Under the pieces are notes generated by a model. It was not told the DNA's origin, searched no databases, and saw only the letters and a list, made by a program, of their open reading frames with translations. From positions 1-20,985 of IMG/VR virus record IMGVR_UViG_3300032223_003682: 20,985 nucleotides of DNA; one strand, 5' to 3'. Positions 7,870 to 15,518 of this stretch are shown here, in pieces. The translations under genes were made by a program, and so were the position numbers. Source of the stretch: a virus. Within the stretch, counting starts at the first letter, position 1. Each line of letters starts with the position of its first letter.

Positions 7870-10349
7870 GATTGTGGATCGCGACTAAAGGTGGTGTATC
7901 CATATGATCCAGCGACTCCCGATTGAGCAAACGCGTCGGCCGCTGCGCTTATGTTCGGAGTAGTCAGATTCATGTCGATCTTGACGAGCTGATGACGACT
8001 CGGGGCTACGTCGTTAGATGCAGGACGAGAATAAATCTTCACGATCGAAGTGGTCGTGATGTCGACGGCCGAACGAATGATTACGTACTGCGAAGTAGAG
8101 TCGATCGCTGAAATGGAAGCCGAGAAGTACAACGTATTGGAACTATTAGAACTAATCGTCGCCGTCGAGCCGACCGAGCTTCCAGCCGTGATGTATAAGA
8201 CGCAGTTAGCAAATTGATTCGTAAGCCAAGAAGCACCTAGACCAGCATAGGCCGTATCCGTCAGAGTCGTTGTACTTCCAGAAGTTGCCGTACCGCCGAT
8301 GTATCGATACAGCTCGATCTTTCCAGTCGTTGGATACACCGTACCGATATGAATATCCGAACCAGTCGATGTATACTTTGGATCCAGTACGGCCGTAGTA
8401 GTCGAATTCTTCGATAAGAATAGACGACGAGAAGAGGTCGTCGAGGGATCGACGCCGTCTTTGAGATAGTATGTACCGGTCGGAGGAGTGATCGTTAGGG
8501 CATTGGACGAAACGGTCGTAGTAGCATTGGTACTTAGAGTGATGATCGTCTGAGATCCAGTGTTATTGATTCCCGCTACCGTAGCACCAACGGGTATACC
8601 AGATCCACTGACGAAGGCACCATACACTAGATAGGGAAACGTGAGTGTATTTAATCCAGAGCCTCCAACGCCGGGACTTGAATAAATCGTGACCGAAGTG
8701 CTTGACGCGCTTGACGATGCTGAGACTATGGCGGCCAAATTCGACGGCATGACCGTCGTCATCGAAGATATCGTGATTGCATCTGAAGAAACCATCGAAG
8801 CAACCTGAGTCATCGTTCCAAACAATGCATTACCAAAGGAGGTGACCAGTCCATTCGGAATAGCCGCGATACCAGTCGTACCGCTAGTGACGGCCGTAGC
8901 ACTATTCAGAGCGTTTATCGTGTAGTTCTTATAGAAAGACAATTGAATATCTGAGTTCAAGATAGACGGATCCGAAAGGTCGATCTGTCGCAGTAGATTT
9001 GAATGACGAAACACTCCAGTAAAACTCTGCAGAGAAGTCGACGAATAGTTTGAGACTACTCCGTTGACCGTATTGATTAACTCATTCGCCGTCTTAGAAG
9101 TCAGATTAGGAGAATACTTAAAGTTGACATTCAGATATAGATTGATGTAATCGACCGGATACATGACCGGTGTGACCGACATAACCTTATAAGGCTTTAT
9201 CGCATTATATACGGAATTATTATCCGAAGGAGCAGGATCGATGCAGATGTATACCTTTCCTGCATATTGCGCCGCATTGATCGGATCAAAGGTAACTTCA
9301 TCTTCTCCTCCCCAAACGTTGATCGCATTTACCGTCGACGAATAGATATCCGGATTTTTAAGCAAAGCAATATAGTCATTTGCCGTAACGGCGCGATTCT
9401 GAGTGATGAGTGATGCTGGCGCATTGAATCGAATCGCATCGATGCTTTCCTCATCGGTTCCATTCAAAGAACTGATAACGGTCACGACGGCCGAAGAGAC
9501 ATTAGTCAGAGTATCAGCAAATTGAAAACTGGTCACTCCAGTCGCCGCCAAGCCTTGAGTGGAGATATAATTGAGCTGAACGACATTTAAATTTTTCAAT
9601 GCGGCGCCGAATACGTCATCACCAAAAGTTACTTCGTATTTGCCACGACTATTCATCGACAGAAAATATATCTTCGACGTTGGTCCAGCTATGCTAGATA
9701 GTTCTCCTCCAGTAGCAAGAGTAAAAGTAGTAGGAGATCCAGCATTTTGATAATCATATACCAATACTTCAAGGGTGCTCTTTATATCGGCAGAAGCATC
9801 ATCGATGACAAACTTTTGATTGGGAATGGTATTGTCGACTTGATACGTCTGAGAGCGCTGAACGCCTTGAACCAAACTAAGTCCGCTCACGTTGTATGTC
9901 AACGTCGAAGAGGTATAGGTGGCCGTCGCCGCGTCATGTGTTACGTAAGTAAATGAGCCGTCTGGAATAGTTCCAGTAAACTTAGTGCCTTTTGGAATAT
10001 ACAGCGTCGATCCGGCCGAGAGACCGGTCAGGTTCGTCGGAGTAAATGCCACTGACACCGTAGCCGTAGCGGCACCGATCGAATTGGGAACGTAGCCAAG
10101 GAGCTTAGCCTGAGAGATAACAGATGAGCGGAGCTGAGCCGTATCGATGAAGCTCTCGTTCAGATTCAAATGAGCAAGGACGGCATTATAGTGAGTGTTG
10201 TATGCCAATACGTCGAGCATCATGTTCAGACCGGATCCATCATAGTTCCAGTCCTTGATCGGCGAATCCTGTCTCAGGAAGTAAGCCTTAAGGTTTGCCT
10301 TGATCTGATCAAAGTCAAGCTCCGTTGCGTTTAAGAGTGGTTGTGCCAT
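7866..10349 (-). CDS. gp6: Baseplate wedge protein gp6
   Basis: An 827-residue relative of T4 gp6 (660 residues), which forms the ring of wedge dimers holding the baseplate together. The N-terminal region is diagnostic: LDFDQIKANLKAYF (11-24), then DWNYDGSGLNMMLDVLAYNTHYN (33-55) and NESFIDTAQLRSSVISQAKLLGY (64-86). A baseplate J-like core follows: GKYEVTFGDDVFGAAL (236-251), then TDEESIDAIRFNAP, RAVTANDYIALL (319-330) and YICIDP. The extra length is an inserted beta region at about 500-700, including residues 575-622 (GSGIPVGATV, TIITLSTNATTTVSSNALTI) that recur in the next two genes. It starts with ATG at 10349, 3 bases after gp25, with no Shine-Dalgarno; the 11 bases around the start (minus-strand TACGATAACAT) are shared with the gp53 start. 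Confidence 0.93.
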   Translation of the reverse strand: MAQPLLNATELDFDQIKANLKAYFLRQDSPIKDWNYDGSGLNMMLDVLAYNTHYNAVLAHLNLNESFIDTAQLRSSVISQAKLLGYVPNSIGAATATVSVAFTPTNLTGLSAGSTLYIPKGTKFTGTIPDGSFTYVTHDAATATYTSSTLTYNVSGLSLVQGVQRSQTYQVDNTIPNQKFVIDDASADIKSTLEVLVYDYQNAGSPTTFTLATGGELSSIAGPTSKIYFLSMNSRGKYEVTFGDDVFGAALKNLNVVQLNYISTQGLAATGVTSFQFADTLTNVSSAVVTVISSLNGTDEESIDAIRFNAPASLITQNRAVTANDYIALLKNPDIYSSTVNAINVWGGEDEVTFDPINAAQYAGKVYICIDPAPSDNNSVYNAIKPYKVMSVTPVMYPVDYINLYLNVNFKYSPNLTSKTANELINTVNGVVSNYSSTSLQSFTGVFRHSNLLRQIDLSDPSILNSDIQLSFYKNYTINALNSATAVTSGTTGIAAIPNGLVTSFGNALFGTMTQVASMVSSDAITISSMTTVMPSNLAAIVSASSSASSTSVTIYSSPGVGGSGLNTLTFPYLVYGAFVSGSGIPVGATVAGINNTGSQTIITLSTNATTTVSSNALTITPPTGTYYLKDGVDPSTTSSRRLFLSKNSTTTAVLDPKYTSTGSDIHIGTVYPTTGKIELYRYIGGTATSGSTTTLTDTAYAGLGASWLTNQFANCVLYITAGSSVGSTATISSNSSNTLYFSASISAIDSTSQYVIIRSAVDITTTSIVKIYSRPASNDVAPSRHQLVKIDMNLTTPNISAAADAFAQSGVAGSYGYTTFSRDPQS

Positions 10350-10352
10350 ATG

Positions 10353-10784
10353 TTATCGTAGTCTCTCGAGATAAAAATTCAATGCCGCTTCTACATTCAG
10401 CGCGACGATATTAAAGTTAATCGTGATTTGATATGCATTTATGTCAGAATTATCAATCACGTCGACGGACGTCACGTTCACTCGAGGCTCGTGTTCAATG
10501 AGGACTCGTGTGATCTCTTTATTTATCGCTATCTGAGTATAAGCATTAGCGTTCTCAAATAAAAGGGCTCGTACGTTGCCTCCACGAAACGGATCGAAGG
10601 GAGATTCATAGAAGTTGGTCAGGACTAAGTTACGCACGGCATTCTTAACGGCCATGATGTCTCTAAGTGGCACGACGTCGTTGGTCATCGGACTCACGAA
10701 CGGATCACGGAGGTCCAGATCTGAATAGGTCTGAACCGCAGCGATCGTGCGAGGACGCAGTGGATTAAAGTCCGAGAAACTCAT
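10353..10784 (-). CDS. gp25: Baseplate wedge protein gp25
   Basis: A 143-residue gp25/GPW_gp25-family protein (T4 gp25 is 132 residues), the conserved wedge component that contacts the sheath in contractile systems, with homologues in type VI secretion (TssE). Visible family traits are the N-terminal FSDFNPLRPRT, DIMAVKNAVRNLVLTNFYESPFDPFRGGNVRALLFE (44-79) with the conserved PFxPxxGxxxxxLLFE pattern, and EPRVNVTSVDV with the EPR motif. It sits between gp5 and gp6. A 7/8 late box (CATAAATA, 10791-10798) ends only 6 bases before the ATG, so a transcript from it would be almost leaderless. Confidence 0.95.
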   Translation of the reverse strand: MSFSDFNPLRPRTIAAVQTYSDLDLRDPFVSPMTNDVVPLRDIMAVKNAVRNLVLTNFYESPFDPFRGGNVRALLFENANAYTQIAINKEITRVLIEHEPRVNVTSVDVIDNSDINAYQITINFNIVALNVEAALNFYLERLR

Positions 10785-10790
10785 TGAATC

Positions 10791-10798
10791 TATTTATG
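10791..10798 (-). promoter_or_regulatory. Near-consensus late box before gp25
   Basis: CATAAATA (7 of 8 bases of the T4 late consensus) on the minus strand in the 18-base gap between gp5 and gp25, 6 bases before the ATG. The position implies a leader of about one base. Confidence 0.45.
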
Positions 10799-10802
10799 GC
10801 AA

Positions 10803-11471
10803 TTAGTTCAAGTTAATCGTCGTACCCTTGATATTGATCGTTGAGCCGCAGATATTGATAACTCCTCCGGGAGCGAGCTCAATGAATCCTCCGTCTTTAT
10901 GGAGTAGAGAGATGCGTTCTTTGCCAGTCGTATCGTCGTATTCAATCACGTGGCCGGAACGAGTTTTAATCGCCTGATTGTTTGGATAGCTCGGAGCAAT
11001 ATAGTCTAAAATGACAGACTGCTTATATGTCGCTTTAGCAGCCTTTGTACCAGAGATAGCCTCGACGGGAATATCCGCCCCCGTCTTAGTCGGATTGGTG
11101 CCAGAAGGATCTGAGAATCCTATAGTCTTATCAGGCTTAGCTACGATCTTGGAAGCGATCGATCCCATGATGATAGGATCCTGTGCCGAAGGTCCATCTC
11201 GAAAGAAGCCGATGACCCACGATCCGGGTTGTAGTCCAGTCGCAGACTGACCGACGCCAGCCATTGATGCCGACGTGTTTGGAAGCAGGCACAACGCCCA
11301 AGGTAGTCCAGACGTCGGGAGTAGGCCCCTGTCGTCCGTATGATAGCCTACGCAGCGAACACGCACTCGACCGAGTTGCATTGGATCCGTGACGTCTTCT
11401 ATGACGCCGTGAAACCAATAGAATCCTCCTCCGTAGTTGGCAAAGTCGTCTTTATGATGCGTAGTAAGCAT
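10803..11471 (-). CDS. gp5: Baseplate hub/spike protein gp5, no lysozyme
   Basis: A 222-residue central spike protein. Residues ~15-115 are the gp5 OB-fold: GGFYWFHGVIEDVTDPMQLGRVRVRCVGYHTDD, then GLPWALCLLP, GSWVIGFFRDGPSAQDPIIMGSI, as in T4 gp5 and VgrG/gpV proteins. The C-terminus (GHVIEYDDTTGKERISLLHKDG, then INICGSTINIKGTTINLN) holds the beginning of the triple-stranded beta-helix but only two or three turns. T4 gp5 (575 residues) has a lysozyme domain between these parts; here a ~60-residue linker (SDPSGTNPTKTGADIP...) replaces it, so the spike is unlikely to digest peptidoglycan itself. It follows gp27, its trimeric partner in the hub, by 1 base. A weak late box (TGTAAATA, 11481-11488) lies inside the gp27 3' end. 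Confidence 0.92.
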   Translation of the reverse strand: MLTTHHKDDFANYGGGFYWFHGVIEDVTDPMQLGRVRVRCVGYHTDDRGLLPTSGLPWALCLLPNTSASMAGVGQSATGLQPGSWVIGFFRDGPSAQDPIIMGSIASKIVAKPDKTIGFSDPSGTNPTKTGADIPVEAISGTKAAKATYKQSVILDYIAPSYPNNQAIKTRSGHVIEYDDTTGKERISLLHKDGGFIELAPGGVINICGSTINIKGTTINLN

Positions 11472-11472
11472 A

Positions 11473-12849
11473 TCAGCTCTTATTTACATCATAGGTCAAT
11501 GAGTCGCGCTTCAGACGCATGCGACAGTGATATTCAGAATCAAACTGATGAATGACGGCCGTGACCAGATACTTTCCGGAAACCGTGCGATCGAAGTAGT
11601 CGTCGAAGTTGCCTTTCATGCTCTTCTTATCAAACTTCTTTAGATCGATCGCCTTTGGAATCTCGAGTGTAATCTTTCGACCAGGCCTCATCTTGAAGTC
11701 GCCAGCCGTCGTAATCTCGTGAGTGACCGTATCGAGAGTCTCAATGAGAGAGTTATATGTACCTAGACGATTGACCATCAGGTCGTGATAGCTCTTTGCA
11801 GATCCGTCAGAAGAATAGGCCAATGAGTTGATTGGCAGATATTCAGCAAACGCGTCATATGTCTTATTGATATTCAAATTCTCATTGGGCAATGAATATG
11901 GCACGCCAAACGTATTTGAAAGCACTTTATTTTTATTCAGTGTCGATTTAGCATCGATCGACGAATAACTAAACTGCTGAAGATTTACCGTCTTTGTCGA
12001 CATGTCCAAAAATATAGACTTCGAAGCATATGCGCCATTACTTATGGTCGGAAGTACTTTAGACATTTTGAAGTCCGATGATATGTCTAAAATACGCTCG
12101 ATGCTTTCCGTAAAGTATTCGGGCGATCCAGGAGTCGAGTGAAAGATCTTTGCGTCGCGATACGTACGATAGCTTGGATTCTTTTTCTCATCGATCAGAC
12201 TGGTGAGCGACTCGAGTCGAATGCCATCTATCATTGATTCATGTAGAAAGAACGGCCTTGAATTTTGATCATATGCACGGCGTAGAAGCCAATATGCTGC
12301 ATTGAGTGGATGCATGAGAGGTATCACTCCATTGAATCGACCCAATGATTTTTCAACATAGTTTACGTTATCACACAATAGATCTTTAGACAGGATGTGT
12401 GCTATTTCTGTAGAGATCGGATTATTGACGGCTCTCGATATGCGCTTAAACTGAGAGACGTAGGCTTGAGTCGTTACGCCGACTATCGAATATGCTTGAG
12501 TATTCTGCTGCTCACCTCGAGCAAATATCGGATACTCCGTGACGTAGAACATAAGATCTACATTTGTCCAATCGGGATCCGTGTAGTCATGACGCCCCAT
12601 CTTGATCTGAATAGTCTCTTGTCCGATGAGCTGATATTCTTCGATGAAGTTGGCCGAATCTTTGATATTAAGTTTTACGATCATCGAGGCCGTATACAGG
12701 CTCTCCGTGATTGTAAAATCCGTAACGATATTTTGAATATCGGCCTGCTCTCCCTTATGATTGGTCAGGATGATGGCGTCGAGCGCGTACGCATATGGCG
12801 TAAGCGCCTTATCCGTATTTGGCTTTATGTTGCCACGTATATTAGGCAT
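11473..12849 (-). CDS. gp27: Baseplate hub protein gp27
   Basis: A 458-residue hub protein similar to T4 gp27 (391 residues), the trimeric torus linking the gp5 spike to the tail tube. T4-like anchors are the first tube-like domain (IVTDFTITESLYTASMIVKLNIKDSANFIEEYQLIGQETIQIKM, residues ~42-85, parallel to T4 [23 protein letters not shown]...IIQISV) and the C-terminus (THEITTAGDFKMRPGRKITLEIP, then KYLVTAVIHQFDSEYHCRMRL, parallel to T4 IGNFNLTPGVKIIF...YVDEVIHEL). It overlaps the gp53 3' end by 8 bases and precedes gp5 by 1 base; hub partners gp27 and gp5 adjacent is a sensible unit. No signal for autonomous transcription was found at its start, and there is no Shine-Dalgarno. Confidence 0.88.
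   Translation of the reverse strand: MPNIRGNIKPNTDKALTPYAYALDAIILTNHKGEQADIQNIVTDFTITESLYTASMIVKLNIKDSANFIEEYQLIGQETIQIKMGRHDYTDPDWTNVDLMFYVTEYPIFARGEQQNTQAYSIVGVTTQAYVSQFKRISRAVNNPISTEIAHILSKDLLCDNVNYVEKSLGRFNGVIPLMHPLNAAYWLLRRAYDQNSRPFFLHESMIDGIRLESLTSLIDEKKNPSYRTYRDAKIFHSTPGSPEYFTESIERILDISSDFKMSKVLPTISNGAYASKSIFLDMSTKTVNLQQFSYSSIDAKSTLNKNKVLSNTFGVPYSLPNENLNINKTYDAFAEYLPINSLAYSSDGSAKSYHDLMVNRLGTYNSLIETLDTVTHEITTAGDFKMRPGRKITLEIPKAIDLKKFDKKSMKGNFDDYFDRTVSGKYLVTAVIHQFDSEYHCRMRLKRDSLTYDVNKS
11481..11488 (-). promoter_or_regulatory. Weak late box before gp5
   Basis: TGTAAATA (7/8) on the minus strand, 9 bases before the gp5 ATG, inside the end of gp27. Listed mainly because it fits the spacing pattern of the other boxes; a chance match is quite possible. 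Confidence 0.3.
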
Positions 12850-13891
12850 TGATCAGGTCTCGATATTGTTTAACGAACGCACGAATATAGGTCGGATTCA
12901 CTACACGAATCCTTGATCTATCTTCATTTAGATCATTCTCCCAGTCAGAATAAGAGACGGGATAGATTCGATTGGTAGGAGATATATCATATGTCGTACC
13001 TGGATTTCCAAGAATCTGATGAACATCCTGAGCCGTTAAAGCAAAGCCCAGAGGGTCCGTGAAGTAATGATACTGAGTGCCATTAACTACGATGCCTCCA
13101 TATGAATTAGCGTAGGCTTCAATCATATTAGTCACGGTGCCAGATATGTCCTGAAAATTTACGACGTCGCCGATCTGAGGAGCAAACACGTAGTGATGTA
13201 TCGCACTTCGACCGGTCGTTCTATATGGCAATATTCCTGGAGAAGCAATGGTCTGGCCGATTGCTGCAGAGACAGGAAAGAATGACGTCAGATAGTTGGC
13301 TTCAGCCGAAGCCTGAGTATAGGGTATACCAGTTGACGATACTGAAAGACGAAATATGCCCCCGGAGCTATTTAAATTAGAGATAAAGGTATCCGATGAT
13401 CCAGAGTTGATGACCCAGATCTGCTGCATGTCGGAATCATACTTCATGACCTGTCGAGTCTTACTCGTTGAAGGATTGACGATGTATTGCGGAGTATTAA
13501 GAAAGTCCACACCAGCGACGGTAGTCGCACAGGACGTAGTAGTGATGATATGACCAGCCACGTCGGCCATCTGAATGACGGAATAGCCATCATACTCTTG
13601 AGTCAGATAAGCTTCCATCTGACTGTCCGACATCGGCCAAGCCGCATGACCCGACTTCAATTTGTCATTGATGATGAAGAAAGTCCAGTAGTAGTCGGGA
13701 TCTCCATAGAGCAGCTGTGACACGACGTCCGGTCGAGCGCCGCCGTCGATGCGATAGTCCGTATATGCTATCGTCGGATCCAGTTTGATCTGAGGAGATG
13801 TGACGCTACGAAACAGATCCGTGATGCGCATGAGCGCTCCGGTCTTTTGAAGGTCATATGTTGTCAATGGAAATTGTCTAAAGAATGACAT
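12842..13891 (-). CDS. gp53: Baseplate wedge protein gp53
   Basis: A 349-residue wedge protein of the gp53 family (T4 gp53 is 196 residues). The N-terminal half is typical: FFRQFPLTTYDL, then DLFRSVT, YTDYRIDGGARPDVVSQLLYGDPDYYWTFFIINDKLKSGHAAWPMSDSQMEAYL (42-96), where xYGDPxYYWxxxxxN and WPMS are the family signature. The C-terminus (NRIYPVSYSDWENDLNEDRSRIRVVNPTYIRAFVKQYRDLI) is the usual ending in marine T4-like phages. The middle (about 105-290) is an inserted beta-rich region not present in T4. gp53 joins wedges in the baseplate ring. Its ATG has no Shine-Dalgarno; the sequence before it (TACGATAACATG) is the same as before gp6. Confidence 0.9.
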   Translation of the reverse strand: MSFFRQFPLTTYDLQKTGALMRITDLFRSVTSPQIKLDPTIAYTDYRIDGGARPDVVSQLLYGDPDYYWTFFIINDKLKSGHAAWPMSDSQMEAYLTQEYDGYSVIQMADVAGHIITTTSCATTVAGVDFLNTPQYIVNPSTSKTRQVMKYDSDMQQIWVINSGSSDTFISNLNSSGGIFRLSVSSTGIPYTQASAEANYLTSFFPVSAAIGQTIASPGILPYRTTGRSAIHHYVFAPQIGDVVNFQDISGTVTNMIEAYANSYGGIVVNGTQYHYFTDPLGFALTAQDVHQILGNPGTTYDISPTNRIYPVSYSDWENDLNEDRSRIRVVNPTYIRAFVKQYRDLINA

Positions 13892-13911
13892 GTTATCGTA
13901 TTAGAGTTAGA

Positions 13912-14865
13912 TTATTCAAAAGAGGGAAACTGTCCAGGTGAACCAGAAGGAACATTGGCTTTCGACGTCTGAACGGCTCCCTTGAATCCAATGTACGGCT
14001 TGAGCGGGATCTTGATGCCGGCCGGCGCGGCCGACGTAGCCAATCCAGTCTTCTCGTCGATGCCTCGATTCGACATTCCCATCTCGAGGAGGTCGATGTC
14101 GTTCCTCGTAAGGACTCGAGTTTCTTTGAATGACAGCTGACAGCCCACGGAAAACGGCGAACCGTCGTATCGAAACATATTTGCGTCGTCGTTGAACGTG
14201 CATTGAAACGATTCGAGATAGCACGCAAAGATCTTGGGTAAGTATTTGTTCTCGCGATCTCCTTCAAGGAAACGGATCTTCCAGAGGGGAGGATAGTCAA
14301 GCACAACGTTGGGGGCGTCGTCCGAAGATCCAGCGTATGTATAACGACGAAAGGTACGTTGAATGCGAGCGATCGCGTTCGTGTCTCGTTCTGAGTTGGC
14401 AATCAGCTTAAAGCTAAAGTTGAAGCTACGCATGTTGTTACCCTTGAAGGTGGTATTTTGATTTGGCGGCTTAACCTTCTTCTGTGCAAACATAGCCGTC
14501 TCCTTGTCGACGCCGGGAAGGATAGAAGCCAAAATCGCCTTTCCTCGAGCGCCAGTCAAGGAATGATATCGCTGCTCTACCGTTCCTCCTGCGGCGCTAG
14601 CGGCTCCACCGACGTCTCCCTGCATGAGTCTTGCCAGTGCATCCATTCCACCGCCGGCCGCGATGTCTCCGAGTTCCATCGAGTCGTAGCTGCCACCGTC
14701 CGTAAAGCTTACGCCGTTAGGCATTGGCAGGTAGATCGACGTAAACGTATTTCCTCCGGCCTTGTCTTCCTGTACCGTGAACTCGATCTGAGGAAACGCA
14801 AGCTCGCCAGACAACTCTAGAAGGTCAGACGGAAAGACGATGAAGGGATTAGCTGGTTGTGACAT
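13912..14865 (-). CDS. gp48: Baseplate tail tube cap gp48
   Basis: A 317-residue protein of the T4 gp48 type, which with gp54 forms the platform on the baseplate that starts tail-tube growth. Supporting pattern: TFTSIYLPMPNGVSFTDGGSYDSMELG (residues ~40-66), like T4 gp48 SVYLPMPQALTYSD; then FKGNNMRSFNFSFKLIANSERDTNAI, KIRFLEGDRENKYLPKIFACYLESFQCTFNDD and MFRYDGSPFSVGCQLSFKETRVLTRNDI, a fold typical of tube-like proteins. I chose the ATG at 14863-14865 (MSQPANPFIVFPSDL) over an in-frame GTG at 14877 because an exact late box ends 15 bases before it and initiation should occur between the two. T4 gp48 is 364 residues. No Shine-Dalgarno. Confidence 0.85.
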   Translation of the reverse strand: MSQPANPFIVFPSDLLELSGELAFPQIEFTVQEDKAGGNTFTSIYLPMPNGVSFTDGGSYDSMELGDIAAGGGMDALARLMQGDVGGAASAAGGTVEQRYHSLTGARGKAILASILPGVDKETAMFAQKKVKPPNQNTTFKGNNMRSFNFSFKLIANSERDTNAIARIQRTFRRYTYAGSSDDAPNVVLDYPPLWKIRFLEGDRENKYLPKIFACYLESFQCTFNDDANMFRYDGSPFSVGCQLSFKETRVLTRNDIDLLEMGMSNRGIDEKTGLATSAAPAGIKIPLKPYIGFKGAVQTSKANVPSGSPGQFPSFE

Positions 14866-14880
14866 AAATACGTTCACAAC

Positions 14881-14888
14881 TATTTATA
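14881..14888 (-). promoter_or_regulatory. Late promoter box driving the baseplate operon
   Basis: Exact TATAAATA on the minus strand, 15 bases before the gp48 ATG. It is the first box of the long leftward run gp48 to the secreted genes. In T4 such boxes need the late sigma gp55 with gp33 and the gp45 clamp. Confidence 0.75.
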
Positions 14889-14903
14889 TGAGCGGTGGAA
14901 ATA

Positions 14904-14911
14904 TATAAATA
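14904..14911 (+). promoter_or_regulatory. Late promoter box driving the rightward operon
   Basis: Exact TATAAATA on the plus strand, 15 bases from the oppositely oriented box, forming a divergent late promoter pair. Predicted initiation near 14917 gives a leader of about 68 nt before the first gene at 14985, and puts the hairpin 14920-14950 at the very 5' end of the transcript. Confidence 0.7.
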
Positions 14912-14919
14912 GAAAAGAA

Positions 14920-14950
14920 GCCAGTCACGAGATCGTGAGTCTCCACTGGC
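14920..14950 (+). other. 5'-leader hairpin structure
   Basis: Outer stem GCCAGT (14920-14925) pairs with ACTGGC (14945-14950); inside it CACG (14926-14929) pairs with CGTG (14934-14937) around an AGAT loop, leaving a 7-base bulge. It has no following T-run, so it is not a plausible terminator. In the rightward late transcript it would start at about +4, a position suited to protect the 5' end or affect translation. Confidence 0.45.
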
Positions 14951-14984
14951 ACTACAATTAACCATTAAAACCAGGATTGCAGCT

Positions 14985-15518
14985 ATGCATATTTATCCTC
15001 CAAATACAGAACAGTGGCGAATCAACTTAATTGAAAATCCTCCGCCATCTTCTAAACTTTATGAGCCAGAAGAATGGAGAGATATTGTATTAAATGAGTT
15101 GCATAAACATACGCCTATGTCAGAATCAATGCGAAAAGCTATTGGTGAAACTGTAAGAGAAGTATGGAAAGATCCAGAATATAAAGCTAGAGTTGGTAAG
15201 AAAATTTCTGAAAGCCAAATAGGACGAGTAAACTCAGAGGAAAGTAATGAAAAACGAAGAAAGTCGATGATTGGTAAACGTCACAGCGAAGCATCTAAAC
15301 AGTTGATGAGATTAAAAGCTGGACATAAACATACTGATGAAACGAAAGAAAAACTTAGTATAGCCGCAAAAGGTCGACCTTTAACAGATTTACACAAAGA
15401 AAACATTCGCAATATTGCACGTGGAAGAATGCACATAACAAATGGAATAGATAATCGATTTATACCAGGCACAGAAGAAATTCCTATAGGATGGAAAAGA
15501 GGGAGAACCATGAAATGA
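14985..15518 (+). CDS. NUMOD3-repeat homing endonuclease relic
   Basis: A 177-residue protein with four NUMOD3-type DNA-binding motifs at about residues 82-152: IGRVNSEESNEKRRKSMIG, GKRHSEASKQLMRLKAG, GHKHTDETKEKLSIAAKG, GRPLTDLHKENIRNIARG. The C-terminus (ITNGIDNRFIPGTEEIPIGWKRGR) has the NGxxNxxI...EIPxGWxxGR ending found in many phage GIY-YIG/HNH mobile endonuclease proteins. No GIY-YIG, HNH or other nuclease motif is visible in the first 80 residues (MHIYPPNTEQWRINLIENPP...), so it may be a truncated relic or a stand-alone DNA-binding protein. It is clearly AT-rich, has an AGGA Shine-Dalgarno (14973-14976) unlike the virion genes, and its TGA overlaps the gp4 ATG (ATGA, 15515-15518). Confidence 0.75.
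   Translation: MHIYPPNTEQWRINLIENPPPSSKLYEPEEWRDIVLNELHKHTPMSESMRKAIGETVREVWKDPEYKARVGKKISESQIGRVNSEESNEKRRKSMIGKRHSEASKQLMRLKAGHKHTDETKEKLSIAAKGRPLTDLHKENIRNIARGRMHITNGIDNRFIPGTEEIPIGWKRGRTMK

Noticed and set aside
12397-12852. 151-codon plus-strand frame opposite gp27
   Set aside because: Arg/Ile/Asp-rich shadow of gp27; no promoter, ribosome site or recognisable domain.
13893-14402. Long overlapping frame of 169 codons antisense-shifted within gp48
   Set aside because: It is a different frame of the same strand as gp48, has an Arg/Ser/Thr-rich random-looking composition, and gp48 has clear homology.
14863-14870. CATAAATA on the plus strand overlapping the gp48 start codon
   Set aside because: It lies further from the rightward genes than the exact box at 14904-14911 and is one base off consensus; probably chance in an AT-rich gap.
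14920-14950. Hairpin considered as a terminator or tRNA fragment
   Set aside because: No T-run on either side on the plus strand, bulged stem, and no cloverleaf; it lies just after a late promoter, so a leader element is more likely.
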